A DNA stretch of 64,000 bases from positions 98,363 to 162,362 of the forward strand of contig NZ_JBFEFH010000015.1 of NCBI RefSeq assembly GCF_040717455.1. The letters are read 5' to 3'. Position 1 is the stretch's first letter. Each line of letters starts with the position of its first letter. The stretch comes from Tautonia sp040717455. GTDB lineage: Bacteria; Planctomycetota; Planctomycetia; Isosphaerales; Isosphaeraceae. Shown here one piece after another: positions 15,643 to 23,844 of the stretch. The position numbers and the translations under genes were made by a program. A model generated the notes under the pieces. It was not told where the DNA came from. It saw only the letters and a program-made list of their open reading frames with translations, and ran no database searches.

Positions 15643-15984
15643 ATGCCGCTCCATCAGCTCTCGCTCGAAACCCTGCACACGCTGGACCTGGGCAAGGTCA
15701 ACGAGGCGTTCAAGACGCAACTGGCCCGGGTCGTCCAGGATTGCCTGGACCGGCCCGGCGAGCAGAAGGCCCGCAAGGTCACCCTCGAGGTGACCGTGAC
15801 CCCGATCCTGGATCCCGACGGCGACTGCACCGACGCCAGGGTGCAGATGCAGGTCGTCGCCAGCACGCCCAAGCTCCGGACCCGCGAATACTCGATGGGC
15901 ATCCGACGCGGCGGCGGCCTGGTCTTCAATGAAGACGACCCCGCGGACATCACCCGCCCGACGATGTTCGAGGACCAGGAGTAA
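15643..15984 (+). CDS. Conserved-looking hypothetical phage protein (113 aa)
   Basis: The N-terminal half is a helix pair (LSLETLHTLDLGKVNEAFKT) and the C-terminal half is beta-rich (KVTLEVTVTPILDPDGD, ARVQMQVVASTPKL), ending in a conserved-looking FNEDDP. It lies upstream of the Acb2-like and DUF2303 genes. I do not recognise a named family. A nucleic-acid-binding role is possible but not shown. Confidence 0.6.
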   Translation: MPLHQLSLETLHTLDLGKVNEAFKTQLARVVQDCLDRPGEQKARKVTLEVTVTPILDPDGDCTDARVQMQVVASTPKLRTREYSMGIRRGGGLVFNEDDPADITRPTMFEDQE

Positions 15985-16043
15985 TCGGCCGAAAGGATGC
16001 CGATCCCACCAAACCATCACACCCTCATCCCGGGAGAATCTCG

Positions 16044-16241
16044 ATGGAAGATCGAATGCTGAAGTGGTTCGACTACGCACACCTCCCCGAACGCCTCCAG
16101 GTGATCTCGAAGCCGTTCGGCGACCTGGCCTCCGCGATCTGCGACACGGTCGAGCCCGGCCCCGAGCGGACCGTCGCCCTCCGCAAGCTGCTCGAGGCGA
16201 AGGACGCCGCGGTCCGGGCTCGGCTGAACCCCGGCGGCTGA
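16044..16241 (+). CDS. Putative Acb2/Tad1-type cyclic-nucleotide sponge (anti-defence)
   Basis: A 65-residue protein with MLKWFDYAHLPERLQVISKP and CDTVEPGPERTVALRKLLEA followed by KDAAVRA. This matches the helical-hairpin family to which phage Acb2 and Tad1 belong: an aromatic start, a helix, then PxGxERTxALxKLxEAxDAAVRA. Acb2 proteins bind the cyclic nucleotides that activate CBASS; Tad1 binds the Thoeris signal. Resemblance is by motif only. GGGAGA precedes ATG 16044. Which signal it would bind, if any, cannot be read from the sequence. Confidence 0.6.
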   Translation: MEDRMLKWFDYAHLPERLQVISKPFGDLASAICDTVEPGPERTVALRKLLEAKDAAVRARLNPGG

Positions 16242-16427
16242 TCCCGGCGGCACACCGGCCGCGCCCGGCGGCCAGGGGCGGGACATCAACCCGGGAACAC
16301 GACCCCCGGGCCCGCCGCAAGGGCCCGCAATCTTCCGCCCCGCGGGGAAACTCGGCGGCAACGGGCGGGCCCACCGGGCAATCCAGACTCCCCCGCAAGA
16401 CCCGTCACGAACGCAAGGAACCGAACC

Positions 16428-17216
16428 ATGATCGCCGAAGCATTCCGCTACCTGACGTCCCTGGCCCGGGAGTCGGTGGCGCCCTATCAGATCGCCGCCG
16501 AGAACCCGGACCTGACGCGGTATTTCGCCGCGGGCAAGCTCCTGGAGTTCCCCCGGCCGCTCCCGGCCCGGGATCACGAGGTGCAGGACATCGACGACTT
16601 CATCGCCCTGGTCGGCCGGCTGGCGAACGTGCCGATCGCCGAGGGGGACGAGCCCGACCTGTCTCGGACCACCGTCTGGGCGACCCTGGACCGGGTGGTC
16701 GCCGTCTTCGACGACGACCAGCGGCGGCTCGATCGGGCCACGCTCCGGATGCACAAGACGACATTGTTCGAGACGATCGAGCACCTCGGCGACCCGATGG
16801 AGCACCGCGACTTCCTCCGCTTGCTCCGGGTCCAGCTCCAGGGGGCCCTGGCGCCCGGGACGCTCCTGGAGAAGGTCAGGCGGGTCGACTTCGAGAACGG
16901 CACGGTGGTCCGGGCCAAGGTCGGCCGGGCCGACGAGTCGCTCGGACGCGAGATCACCGGCAAGGTCACGGCCAACGGCGAGCTGCCCGAGTCCGTCGTC
17001 CTGGAGGCCAACCTCTGGCGGAACTACGGCTACGCCGCCCGGGTCCCCTGTGCCGTGGAAGTGGACGCCCTGCGCGGGACGCTCGCCCTGGTCCCCTTCC
17101 CGGACGCGATCGACGAGGCGACCGAGGCGGGGCTCACCTCGCTCACGCACTACCTGATCGATCAGCTCCGTCCGGGGATCGGCGTCTACCGGGGCCGGCC
17201 GGAGTTCAGCGCCTGA
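16428..17216 (+). CDS. DUF2303 (YfdQ-like) phage protein
   Basis: A 262-residue protein. The N-terminal part has a conserved DDFIALVGRLAN helix and a TVWATLDRVVAVFDD strand. The middle reads RLDRATLRMHKTTLFETIEH, and the C-terminus ends GIGVYRGRPEF. This agrees with the DUF2303/YfdQ family, found in temperate phages near recombination or DNA-modification genes. The molecular role is unknown. It has no upstream coupling, with a GC-rich 186-bp gap before it, and its stop overlaps the next start by TGATG. Confidence 0.6.
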   Translation: MIAEAFRYLTSLARESVAPYQIAAENPDLTRYFAAGKLLEFPRPLPARDHEVQDIDDFIALVGRLANVPIAEGDEPDLSRTTVWATLDRVVAVFDDDQRRLDRATLRMHKTTLFETIEHLGDPMEHRDFLRLLRVQLQGALAPGTLLEKVRRVDFENGTVVRAKVGRADESLGREITGKVTANGELPESVVLEANLWRNYGYAARVPCAVEVDALRGTLALVPFPDAIDEATEAGLTSLTHYLIDQLRPGIGVYRGRPEFSA

Positions 17217-18100
17217 TGCTCGCCACGGTCAACCCGAACACGCGCGGGGCCGCCGCCATGGATCTCGGCGAGCCGGCCGCGCCTCTGCCAGCATTGCGGA
17301 CCGATCCGGCCTGGTCGGTCCTGACCGGCGATTGCGCGACGGCCCTGGCCCCCCTGCTCCGGGACGCCTCGTCGCCGCTGGTCGGGGCCGCCCGGCTGGT
17401 CTTCGCCGATCCCCCGTACAACCTCGGGCTCGATTACGGCAACGGGCACCGGGACGACCGGCCCGTCCAGGAGTTCCGGGCCTGGTTGTTGGTCCGGCTC
17501 GCGCTGGCCGCCCGCGCCCTGGCCCCCGACGGCTCGCTCTTCGTCCTGATCAACGACGAGCATGTGGCCGAGGTCAAGGTCCACCTCGAATCCGGCCAGT
17601 TCGCCTTCCGCGACACCCCGCCCCTGCACCTGGTCCAGTGGATCAAATGGTTCGAGGGGTTCGGCACCTACAACTCGGCCGAGACCCGGTTCTCGCGATC
17701 GACCCGTCACCTGCTCTGGTTCAGCCCCGACCCCAGGCTCCGGATCCGCGACCCGGGCCGGCCCGAGCTGCGCCGCATGTCGGCCCGGCAGAAGGCCGGC
17801 GACCGACGCGCCAACCCGAGGGGCCGCCTGCACCCCGACACCTGGGACGACATCAGCCGCCTCTGCGGGACGTTCCGGGAGCGGCTCCCCTGGAGCCGGA
17901 CCCAGCTCCCCAGGAAGCTCCTGGCCCGGATCATCGAGACGAGCACCGACCCCGGCGACCTGGTGCTCGACCCTTTCCAGGGCACGGCGACGACCGGCGT
18001 CGAGTGCCTCGCCCGAGGGCGCCGCTACCTCGGCGTCGAGCAGGATCCGACCCGGGCGATCCTCGGCGCCCTCCGACTCCTGACGAGGGACCGGCGATGA
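17216..18100 (+). CDS. DNA (N4-cytosine or N6-adenine) methyltransferase, beta-class order
   Basis: A 294-residue methyltransferase. Motif IV, DPPYN, is at residues 65-69, where the target base is bound. The AdoMet-binding segment VLDPFQGTATTGVECLARGR (about 243-262) comes at the C-terminal end, so the order is IV then I, as in beta-class enzymes of the N6_N4_Mtase family. The middle (about 150-235) is the variable target-recognition region. It starts by a TGATG overlap and ends by ATGA with a second methyltransferase. No restriction partner is nearby, so it is an orphan phage enzyme, perhaps protecting phage DNA. Confidence 0.85.
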   Translation: MLATVNPNTRGAAAMDLGEPAAPLPALRTDPAWSVLTGDCATALAPLLRDASSPLVGAARLVFADPPYNLGLDYGNGHRDDRPVQEFRAWLLVRLALAARALAPDGSLFVLINDEHVAEVKVHLESGQFAFRDTPPLHLVQWIKWFEGFGTYNSAETRFSRSTRHLLWFSPDPRLRIRDPGRPELRRMSARQKAGDRRANPRGRLHPDTWDDISRLCGTFRERLPWSRTQLPRKLLARIIETSTDPGDLVLDPFQGTATTGVECLARGRRYLGVEQDPTRAILGALRLLTRDRR

Positions 18101-18648
18101 CCCGACGCGTCAACTCCCGAGGCATGAGCGGCCACCATCGGCCCAACCGGGGGGCCACCGACACCTGGCTCACTCCCCCGGAGCTGATCCGGGCGCTCGG
18201 CCCCTTCGACCTGGATCCGTGCTGCCCGCCGGTCATGCCCTGGGCCACGGCGAAGCGGTCCTATGCCCTGCCCCACCAGGACGGCTTGACGCTCCCCTGG
18301 TCCGGCCGGGTCTGGCTCAACCCGCCGTACGGCCCCGAGGTCGGCCGGTGGCTCGATCGCCTGGCCGGGCACGGCAACGGCATCGCCCTGATCTTCGCCC
18401 GGACCGAGACCGAGCAGTTTCACCGCTGCGTCTGGGAGCGGGCCGACGCCTGCCTCTTCCTCAAGGGGCGTCTGCACTATCACCACCCCGACGGCACCCG
18501 AGCCCCCTTCAACGCCGGAGCCCCCTCGGTCCTGGTCGCCTACGGACCGGCCAACCGCGAAACCTTGCAACGCTGCCAACTGCCGGGGGCCTTCGTCGTC
18601 TGTTGGCCCCGGACGAAGCCGACCCCTCGCATCCCCTATGGACTCTGA
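18097..18648 (+). CDS. Phage Dam-type DNA N6-adenine methyltransferase
   Basis: A 183-residue protein of the phage adenine methyltransferase family. TWLTPPELIRALGPFDLDPC is the characteristic N-terminal segment, WLNPPYG (about 73-79) the catalytic NPPY motif, and IALIFARTETEQFHRCVWER the following strand and helix. This family methylates adenine in short sites and is common in temperate phages. It overlaps the preceding methyltransferase by ATGA, so the element makes two different orphan methyltransferases from one transcript. Confidence 0.85.
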   Translation: MTRRVNSRGMSGHHRPNRGATDTWLTPPELIRALGPFDLDPCCPPVMPWATAKRSYALPHQDGLTLPWSGRVWLNPPYGPEVGRWLDRLAGHGNGIALIFARTETEQFHRCVWERADACLFLKGRLHYHHPDGTRAPFNAGAPSVLVAYGPANRETLQRCQLPGAFVVCWPRTKPTPRIPYGL

Positions 18649-18654
18649 TCGCCG

Positions 18655-18768
18655 ATGAGCCTGCCCGAGATTGCCCCGAACCCGGTGATCGACGCCTCCC
18701 GGATCGATCATGCATCGTTGATCAATTACCAACATCATCCCACCTTGAAGGGAGAGGTCGTGATATGA
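18655..18768 (+). CDS. Small hypothetical protein (37 aa)
   Basis: ATG 18655 lies 6 bp after the methyltransferase stop and the frame ends in an ATGA overlap with the next gene. The peptide begins MSLPEIAPNPVIDASRIDHA and continues with a protein-like SLINYQHHPTL. The tight packing on both sides supports it as a real, very small early gene. Function unknown. Confidence 0.45.
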   Translation: MSLPEIAPNPVIDASRIDHASLINYQHHPTLKGEVVI

Positions 18769-19070
18769 AGGGCTGGATCTGCGGCGTCGAAGGACGCCTG
18801 GTCACCGTCTCGGTCGACGCCGAGTCCCCGGTCCCGACGGCGGACCTGGTCGGCTCGGTCGTCCAGTTCCACCGGATCGACCCGAACCCGGCCGAGTCGA
18901 AGCCGGTCGAGACGTCCTGGTCGGTCTACTCCAAGGCCCAGAAGGTCGGGATCGTCTGGGCCGCCGACGCGATCGCCGCGCTGGGCCGCGCCCGGAGGCA
19001 GTACCCGAACCACCCGGACGTCGTCGTCTCGCCCGACTCCGCCACCGAACCGGAGGCAGCGTCCCCATGA
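18765..19070 (+). CDS. Hypothetical phage protein (101 aa)
   Basis: The product begins with a beta-rich part (GWICGVEGRLVTVSVDAESP, VGSVVQFHRI) and continues with a helix (VYSKAQKVGIVWAADAIAAL). It looks like a compact alpha/beta protein; no family recognised. GGGAGAGG precedes the ATG, and it overlaps both neighbours by ATGA. Confidence 0.6.
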   Translation: MKGWICGVEGRLVTVSVDAESPVPTADLVGSVVQFHRIDPNPAESKPVETSWSVYSKAQKVGIVWAADAIAALGRARRQYPNHPDVVVSPDSATEPEAASP

Positions 19071-19417
19071 GCGGCCGAGCGGACTGGATCGGCGTCGACC
19101 AGGTGGCCGAGCAGCTCGGCTACTCGCGCCGCGAAGCCTGGGAACTCGTCAAGCGCCTCGGGGTCCGGTGCGTCGGCCCGACCCGAGGGGTGATGAGCCG
19201 CGCCCGGTTCCTCCGGTCCGACTTCGACGACGCCCTGGTCCGGAGCCTGGCCCCGGCCGGTGGCGTCGAGCCCGAACCCGGGCCGGAGATCGATCCCAAG
19301 GCCGAGCCCCGGACCACCCAAAGCCGGCGCCGACGCGGGGCCGCTCCCGAGGGCGGCCCGGACCACCTGCCTCGGGGATCCTGGAAGACCGTCCTGGCCG
19401 GTCGGAGGCACCCGTGA
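19067..19417 (+). CDS. Small helix-turn-helix protein (excisionase-like, 116 aa)
   Basis: Residues 7-60 (WIGVDQVAEQLGYSRREAWE, then VGPTRGVMSRARFLRSDFDD) form a MerR/excisionase-like winged helix: a helix-turn-helix followed by a wing and a helix. The C-terminal half is basic, Pro-rich and probably disordered. By its size, fold and position near the integrase it is a candidate recombination directionality factor, though the gene at 9735 is an alternative. It overlaps its neighbours by ATGA and GTGA. Confidence 0.55.
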   Translation: MSGRADWIGVDQVAEQLGYSRREAWELVKRLGVRCVGPTRGVMSRARFLRSDFDDALVRSLAPAGGVEPEPGPEIDPKAEPRTTQSRRRRGAAPEGGPDHLPRGSWKTVLAGRRHP

Positions 19418-19839
19418 CCATCGTCGTGACGCCCGAGTCGATCACCCTGGGCGATCGGGTCCGCCCGGTCCCCCACCCGAGGCGGGTCCGGCGGACGAGG
19501 GTGAGGGGCCGTCCGGGGATCCCCCCGGGTGCCGTCTACCTGGGGCGGCCGACGGTGCTCGGCAACCCCTTCGTCCACCCCGAGCCGGGCCACGCCGTCG
19601 AGGCCTATGCCCGATTGCTCCTGGAGCCGTCCCCGTCCTTCGTCATCGAGCCCGGCGGACTCCAGTTCGCCCGACGCTTCAAGCGAGACATCCTCGAATG
19701 GTGGTTCCCCGGTCAATGCCTGCCCGGCCTGCTCGAACAACTCCGAGGGCTCCCGGTCTGTTGCTGGTGCCCCCTCGATCGCCCCTGTCATTGCGACGTC
19801 ATCGCCTACCTCGTCGACTCGCTCCCCGAGGCCCCCTGA
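19414..19839 (+). CDS. DUF4326 domain protein
   Basis: A 141-residue protein starting with GTG in a GTGA overlap. It has VYLGRPTVLGNPF (about 41-53), a helix with AVEAYARLL, and VCCWCPLDRPCHCDVIAYLV near the end; the GRPxxxGNPF and CWCP ... CHxDV motifs define DUF4326, a small Cys-rich domain found mainly in phages. Cys and His may bind a metal. Function is unknown. Its 3' end overlaps the convergent integrase gene by 34 bp. Confidence 0.8.
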   Translation: MTIVVTPESITLGDRVRPVPHPRRVRRTRVRGRPGIPPGAVYLGRPTVLGNPFVHPEPGHAVEAYARLLLEPSPSFVIEPGGLQFARRFKRDILEWWFPGQCLPGLLEQLRGLPVCCWCPLDRPCHCDVIAYLVDSLPEAP

Positions 19840-21134
19840 GTCGGTCGGCGTCGGGCGGCGGCGGTCGCCCGGGTCAGGTCCTCCATCCGGCCCTTCAGGT
19901 AGACCCGGCGCACGACCGCGCCGGAGGTCCCCCCGACCATTCCGGCCGCCTCGGCACCGATGACCGGGGCCGCCCGGGAGTAGAATCCATGCCTGAGCCA
20001 GTACGCGGTGAAGCCCTCGGGGATCGGCACCCCGGCTTCGACGGCGGCGTCTCGCCAGCTCCGGAGCCGACGGGCCAGCGCGTTCGGGGTCCAGGGCTCC
20101 CCCGCCTCGGCCGAGGCCGCGCCCCTGCCCGTCGACCCCTTGGCCCGTCGGTGGGTGAACAGGAACTCGGGATGGCGTCCGGCTCGCCCCCGGATCCGCT
20201 CGATCGCCCGGCGCAGGGCCGGGGGCACGGGCACCTCGCGCTTGCGGCCGGTGTGCCCCTCGGTCTTGTGCGAGACCTTCAGGACGCCCCACCAGGCCCC
20301 CGAGACCGGGTCCGGCCAGGCCTTCGGGTTCCAGTCCTCCCAACGCGCCGCGCACAACTCTCCCGGCCGACACCCGGCGGCCGTCGCCAGGCGGAGCAAC
20401 ACGAGCATGTCGCGGAGCATCCGCGTCGTGGTCGAATGGTCCCGGCGACAGGGTCCGGGGCGCCGGGCCTTCATGCAGGAGATGCAGCGGCCTTTCGTCC
20501 CCATCGGCCTCGGCCGCTCGACATCAGCCCTGGCCCACTTCAGGAGCCGGGCCACGTCGTCCAGCTCGGCCGCGCGGTCGAGCGCCGTCGCCGGGGTCTT
20601 CGGCGCCTTGACCTGCGCCATGTCGTCCCGGGCGATCAATCGCCTCGGCAAGGCCCGCCCCTGCTCATCGACCCGGTCCGGCCGGTCGTCGGCCGCCCAG
20701 GAGAAGCAGGCCCGGACCACCCGGACCAGCCGGGCCCGGGAGTGGGCCGCCTTGCCCGACCGCTCCCAGCCCCGGACCATGGCACGCAGCTCGGCCGCGC
20801 CGACCTGGTCCGCCCGGCGCCCCCCGATCGCCCCCCGGCCGTCCGGGTCGTAGGCGCAGAACCAGCGGAGCATCTCGTCGTAGCCGGCCAGGGTCTTCTT
20901 CGTCAGGCCCCGCGCCACCCCGTCCACCAGGAACCAGTCGGCCAGCCGCGCCACCGTGGGACGCCCGGCGACCTGGTCCTCGTGCTCGACCTGGTCCCGG
21001 ATCGCGTCGGCCCAGCGCCGCGCCGCCGGGCCGTCCTTCGGACCGAGCCCCTTCGAATAATACTGCCGTCCCCGGAACCGGTAGCGCCAGCACGCCCGGC
21101 TCGGGAACCATCGCGGTCGGCCTTCGACCGGCAT
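19806..21134 (-). CDS. int: Tyrosine-type site-specific integrase
   Basis: A 442-residue recombinase. The N-terminal part includes an arm-binding-like domain (about 5-60) and a core-binding domain (about 60-190). The catalytic domain carries Arg I in TAAGCRPGEL, box II WLRHGFYSR and the nucleophile in RRVYLKG. Two residues are unusual: the position before LRH that is usually His is Tyr, and the later G-H motif reads VGGTS. A CxxC ... C segment (CISCMKARRPGPC) sits between core and catalytic parts. It points away from tRNA-Ala, 88 bp from its 3' end, and mediates prophage integration and excision. Confidence 0.88.
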   Translation of the reverse strand: MPVEGRPRWFPSRACWRYRFRGRQYYSKGLGPKDGPAARRWADAIRDQVEHEDQVAGRPTVARLADWFLVDGVARGLTKKTLAGYDEMLRWFCAYDPDGRGAIGGRRADQVGAAELRAMVRGWERSGKAAHSRARLVRVVRACFSWAADDRPDRVDEQGRALPRRLIARDDMAQVKAPKTPATALDRAAELDDVARLLKWARADVERPRPMGTKGRCISCMKARRPGPCRRDHSTTTRMLRDMLVLLRLATAAGCRPGELCAARWEDWNPKAWPDPVSGAWWGVLKVSHKTEGHTGRKREVPVPPALRRAIERIRGRAGRHPEFLFTHRRAKGSTGRGAASAEAGEPWTPNALARRLRSWRDAAVEAGVPIPEGFTAYWLRHGFYSRAAPVIGAEAAGMVGGTSGAVVRRVYLKGRMEDLTRATAAARRRPTQGASGSESTR

Positions 21135-21146
21135 CGTGTCGACCCC

Positions 21147-21170
21147 AAGCGGTTACAGGAAGCGGTTACA
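21147..21170. repeat. Two direct repeats upstream of integrase, candidate arm-type sites
   Basis: AAGCGGTTACA occurs at 21147-21157 and again at 21160-21170, a 13-bp step. They lie between the integrase start and the tRNA, where lambda-type elements carry arm-type integrase or Xis sites. They also overlap the integrase gene leader, so control of integrase expression is possible. Confidence 0.45.
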
Positions 21171-21221
21171 ATCCCTTCTCTGCTTCCCCTGGAATCGCCG
21201 TAAATCCTTATCCTGGTTCAG

Positions 21222-21294
21222 TGGAGACGATGGGGCTCGAACCCACAACCTCCTGCGTGCAAGGCAGGCGCTCTCCCAGTTGAGCTACGTCCCC
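21222..21294 (-). tRNA. tRNA-Ala (anticodon TGC)
   Basis: A 73-nt tRNA with acceptor arms GGGGACG and CGTCTCC followed by A73. It contains the G3-U70 pair that marks alanine tRNAs. The anticodon stem-loop is CCTGC-CTTGCAC-GCAGG, giving anticodon TGC, and the T loop is GGTTCGA. CCA is not encoded. The 3' end faces the prophage, so the attachment core probably lies in the T-arm/acceptor region. Confidence 0.95.
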
Positions 21295-21350
21295 TAACGG
21301 AATGGTATTGTGACGAAAGGGGGAGTGATTGACAAGGGGGATCGAGCGCG

Positions 21351-23498
21351 TCAGGGGTAGGTTTGGAGGAGCCAGGACTCGCAGGAAAGCCGGGCGAGAT
21401 TGCGTGAGGCGAAGGCGTTTGCCCACCAGACGAGCGGGGAGCCCTCGGGCAGGGTCTGGGCCTGGAGCCACTGAGTGATCATGGTCGGCGAAGGGCTGAC
21501 GAGGGTCCCGCGACGGGTGAGGCCGGAGGGCATCATCTGCTCGAATCGGACCGCGTAATAGGGGACGCGATCGTAGCGGAGCGAGGCGAGATGCCCCTTG
21601 ATGCGCCGCGTCAGGGACGAAGGATGCACGCCAAACGCCTCGATAAACTCCTTGAGGTGCTGTTCCGGCGTTCGAGGTTCCAGGGGGGAACGCGCGCCCA
21701 GCGCCAGCAGATACGACCGGAAGGCGTCGGCGTGGTGCTGGGCAAGATAATGAGTCAGGCACCAGGCAAGTGCGTAGTCGGTCGGCGAAAGCTCCGTGCG
21801 GAGGATCAGGCGCGTCACCCAGGGCTCATCGGCGTTGAGACTGGCCCAGGCAGGGGCAACCTTGCTCGGCCCCGGCCCCCGAAGGTGGGCGAGGAGCGCC
21901 GAGGGGTCCTGCAGGTCGATCAGGGTCGCCATGTGCAACGGGTTCACTCGGCCGAAGTTGGCTCGTCCGTAATCCCCCCAGTCGGCTCGCGATTCCGGAG
22001 AGGGGTCGGGCAGGGCCGCGGGCGAGTAATACTCGGCCAGCCCCTCAACCAGCCACGGGGGCCAATCTGCCAGGCGAGGCTGGATGCCGACATTCTGGAG
22101 AATCTGATGGATCCCCTCGTGGGCAATCGTCTGGGGACGGCTCAGCGCGGCGAGTTCCGGGGCACGGAGGTCCTGCGGGGACGATTCGTAGAGGATGATT
22201 CGGTTCGAGACCACCTCGTAATACGCCCGGACGTCGGGGTCGACAGGACGGTAGCGGCGGAAGGCAGCCTCGTCTCGGTAGATCACGGCCACGAGCGGGA
22301 ACTCGGGCTCGGTGACGGGAATCCCTCCGTCCTCGAAGCACGCCGTCAGGTCGTGATAGAGCGTTTGCAGGAGGTCCGCGGCCTGCTCGGCAAACGCGTC
22401 ACTTCCCTCGGTCAGGACGACATACGGGGATCGTTCGACGACCCGGAAATCCCGATTGCGGCCATTCCGGAACGAACCGGCAACCTGTTGCGCCGACCAG
22501 GGGTGAAAGGGAAGGCCGGTCAAGACTTCACCTTCGGGCCATCCCAGGGAACCGTCGGGCAGTTGCACCACGGGACCGCCGGGCCCTCGAGCGTAGACGC
22601 GTCCGACCAGCACCCGGCCCGAGGCGTCACAGACCCGCATCCGTTCGGGCTCCGTCACGTCGGAGGACCGACCGCGCGGCGATTCGGGGGCGGATGGTGC
22701 TGAGGTCAAGGCCGACGTAATCCCGGACAGGTCGATCGGCAACCTCAGGATCGGCGAATTCTCGATCTCGGCCAGCTCCAACGGAGCCTCCGGCAACGGG
22801 GATCGCAGCGGGAGCCGGGGCTCATCGTCGGGCGCCTGCACGGTGGGCACGTTCGGCTTCGCCGCGGGCGGAGGAGTCTCAGGCGTTCCAGTCTCCGGAC
22901 GAGGCCAGGCAGGCGTCCCCTCGAACCGAATCGCGCCAGGTCCCGTTCCCCAGCCCCTTGCATCATTCCACGACGGACGATCCGCCCCCGACGGGAGCCG
23001 AGTCGCCTGGACGCCGTGGGGCCCGACCTGTGCCTCGGGACGGCCCGCGGGCGATGGGGCACTTTCGTCCAGAACCATCAGGGTGATGCGGTTGGAATCC
23101 ACCGCGCCGAGCCAGCAGTAATACGCTGTCACGGCCATGACCGCGACGAGCGAGAAGAGCAGGCCGGCTTCTCGAATGCCTCGCAACCGCGCGGATCGCC
23201 GAAGCGAGGCGGGGTCAAAGGCTTCGGAACGGGGAGAGCGACGCTCGCGATTGCGAGTAGGCCCAGGAGGAAGGGCACGCTCAGCCGGCGGCCCGCCGAC
23301 ACGCCGGTCGCGATCGGAATCGGTCGCTGACGAAACGAACCCATTCCCTCGCGGCGGACCTTCAGAGCGGGGCGAGGGCGTTGCCGGCGGAATCGGGGAA
23401 CCGCACCGCGGGCAGACGGACGGCTTCAACGCTCCCGGCCGGCTCGTGGAAAGCCGGCTTGCGCACACGTCGCAGCGGGTGGCGATGGCGTCGTTCAT
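21351..23498 (-). CDS. DUF1570 peptidase-like membrane protein with zinc ribbon
   Basis: A 715-residue protein. Residues 9-35 form a zinc ribbon (CDVC ... CPRC). A long low-complexity segment follows, then one membrane helix (EAGLLFSLVAVMAVTAYYCW, about 110-130) and an external or periplasmic part. The C-terminal domain contains AHEGIHQILQN, an HExxH zinc-peptidase motif, and WLVEGLAEYYSP with the third ligand Glu, as in DUF1570 (peptidase MA-like). Active-site residues seem intact. AGGAGG precedes ATG 23498, preferred over the upstream ATG at 23540. Substrate unknown. Such proteins are frequent in planctomycetes. Confidence 0.75.
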   Translation of the reverse strand: MNDAIATRCDVCASRLSTSRPGALKPSVCPRCGSPIPPATPSPRSEGPPRGNGFVSSATDSDRDRRVGGPPAERALPPGPTRNRERRSPRSEAFDPASLRRSARLRGIREAGLLFSLVAVMAVTAYYCWLGAVDSNRITLMVLDESAPSPAGRPEAQVGPHGVQATRLPSGADRPSWNDARGWGTGPGAIRFEGTPAWPRPETGTPETPPPAAKPNVPTVQAPDDEPRLPLRSPLPEAPLELAEIENSPILRLPIDLSGITSALTSAPSAPESPRGRSSDVTEPERMRVCDASGRVLVGRVYARGPGGPVVQLPDGSLGWPEGEVLTGLPFHPWSAQQVAGSFRNGRNRDFRVVERSPYVVLTEGSDAFAEQAADLLQTLYHDLTACFEDGGIPVTEPEFPLVAVIYRDEAAFRRYRPVDPDVRAYYEVVSNRIILYESSPQDLRAPELAALSRPQTIAHEGIHQILQNVGIQPRLADWPPWLVEGLAEYYSPAALPDPSPESRADWGDYGRANFGRVNPLHMATLIDLQDPSALLAHLRGPGPSKVAPAWASLNADEPWVTRLILRTELSPTDYALAWCLTHYLAQHHADAFRSYLLALGARSPLEPRTPEQHLKEFIEAFGVHPSSLTRRIKGHLASLRYDRVPYYAVRFEQMMPSGLTRRGTLVSPSPTMITQWLQAQTLPEGSPLVWWANAFASRNLARLSCESWLLQTYP

Positions 23499-23844
23499 CG
23501 ACGCGGAACCCTCCTGATGACCTGTCAAGGGCCGGGCCAATCGACTCGCTCGGGATTCTCCAGCTTAACGCCCAGGACGCGAGGAGGGAAACCCGAGATC
23601 GCAATTCCTTGTTGTTCTCCTTCGACACGAGGGGGCCATTTGATCGATCGTAACGGCGAAATCAAGCACAGGCTCCACTCCGGGTTCCCGCGACGCCCAG
23701 TACGCCCGCCCGCCTGCCGATCGATCGAGGATGCGGAGCGATGACCACCCCTCAGCCGCCGTCGGTCTCGACGCCCCCCGGCGGTTCGGGCGGTCTGAGG
23801 ACAGCCGATCAGTCCCCGGGGAGAATCAAGACGACGTTCTCAGC
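23499..23844. other. Intergenic region without recognised gene
   Basis: The 346 bp between the DUF1570 gene start and the end of the isomerase gene hold no open frame with convincing codon use. It must contain the promoter of the DUF1570 gene, probably in the more AT-rich part around 23590-23670, but no clear -35/-10 pair stands out. Confidence 0.5.

Larger units (their letters stand above)
1..21240. mobile_element. Siphovirus-like prophage, right-hand part (left end outside window)
   Basis: Phage-type genes run without a break from the tape measure at the window edge to a tyrosine integrase whose start lies 88 bp from the 3' end of tRNA-Ala(TGC). The order is tail, regulatory switch, replication, recombination and modification, integrase. 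Most early genes overlap by ATGA or TGATG, as in temperate phages. The tRNA 3' end faces the element, which fits integration into the tRNA gene; the attL-type junction should lie at about 21200-21240. The second attachment site, head, packaging and lysis genes would be left of position 1. No broken genes are seen in the element, so it may be intact. Confidence 0.85.
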
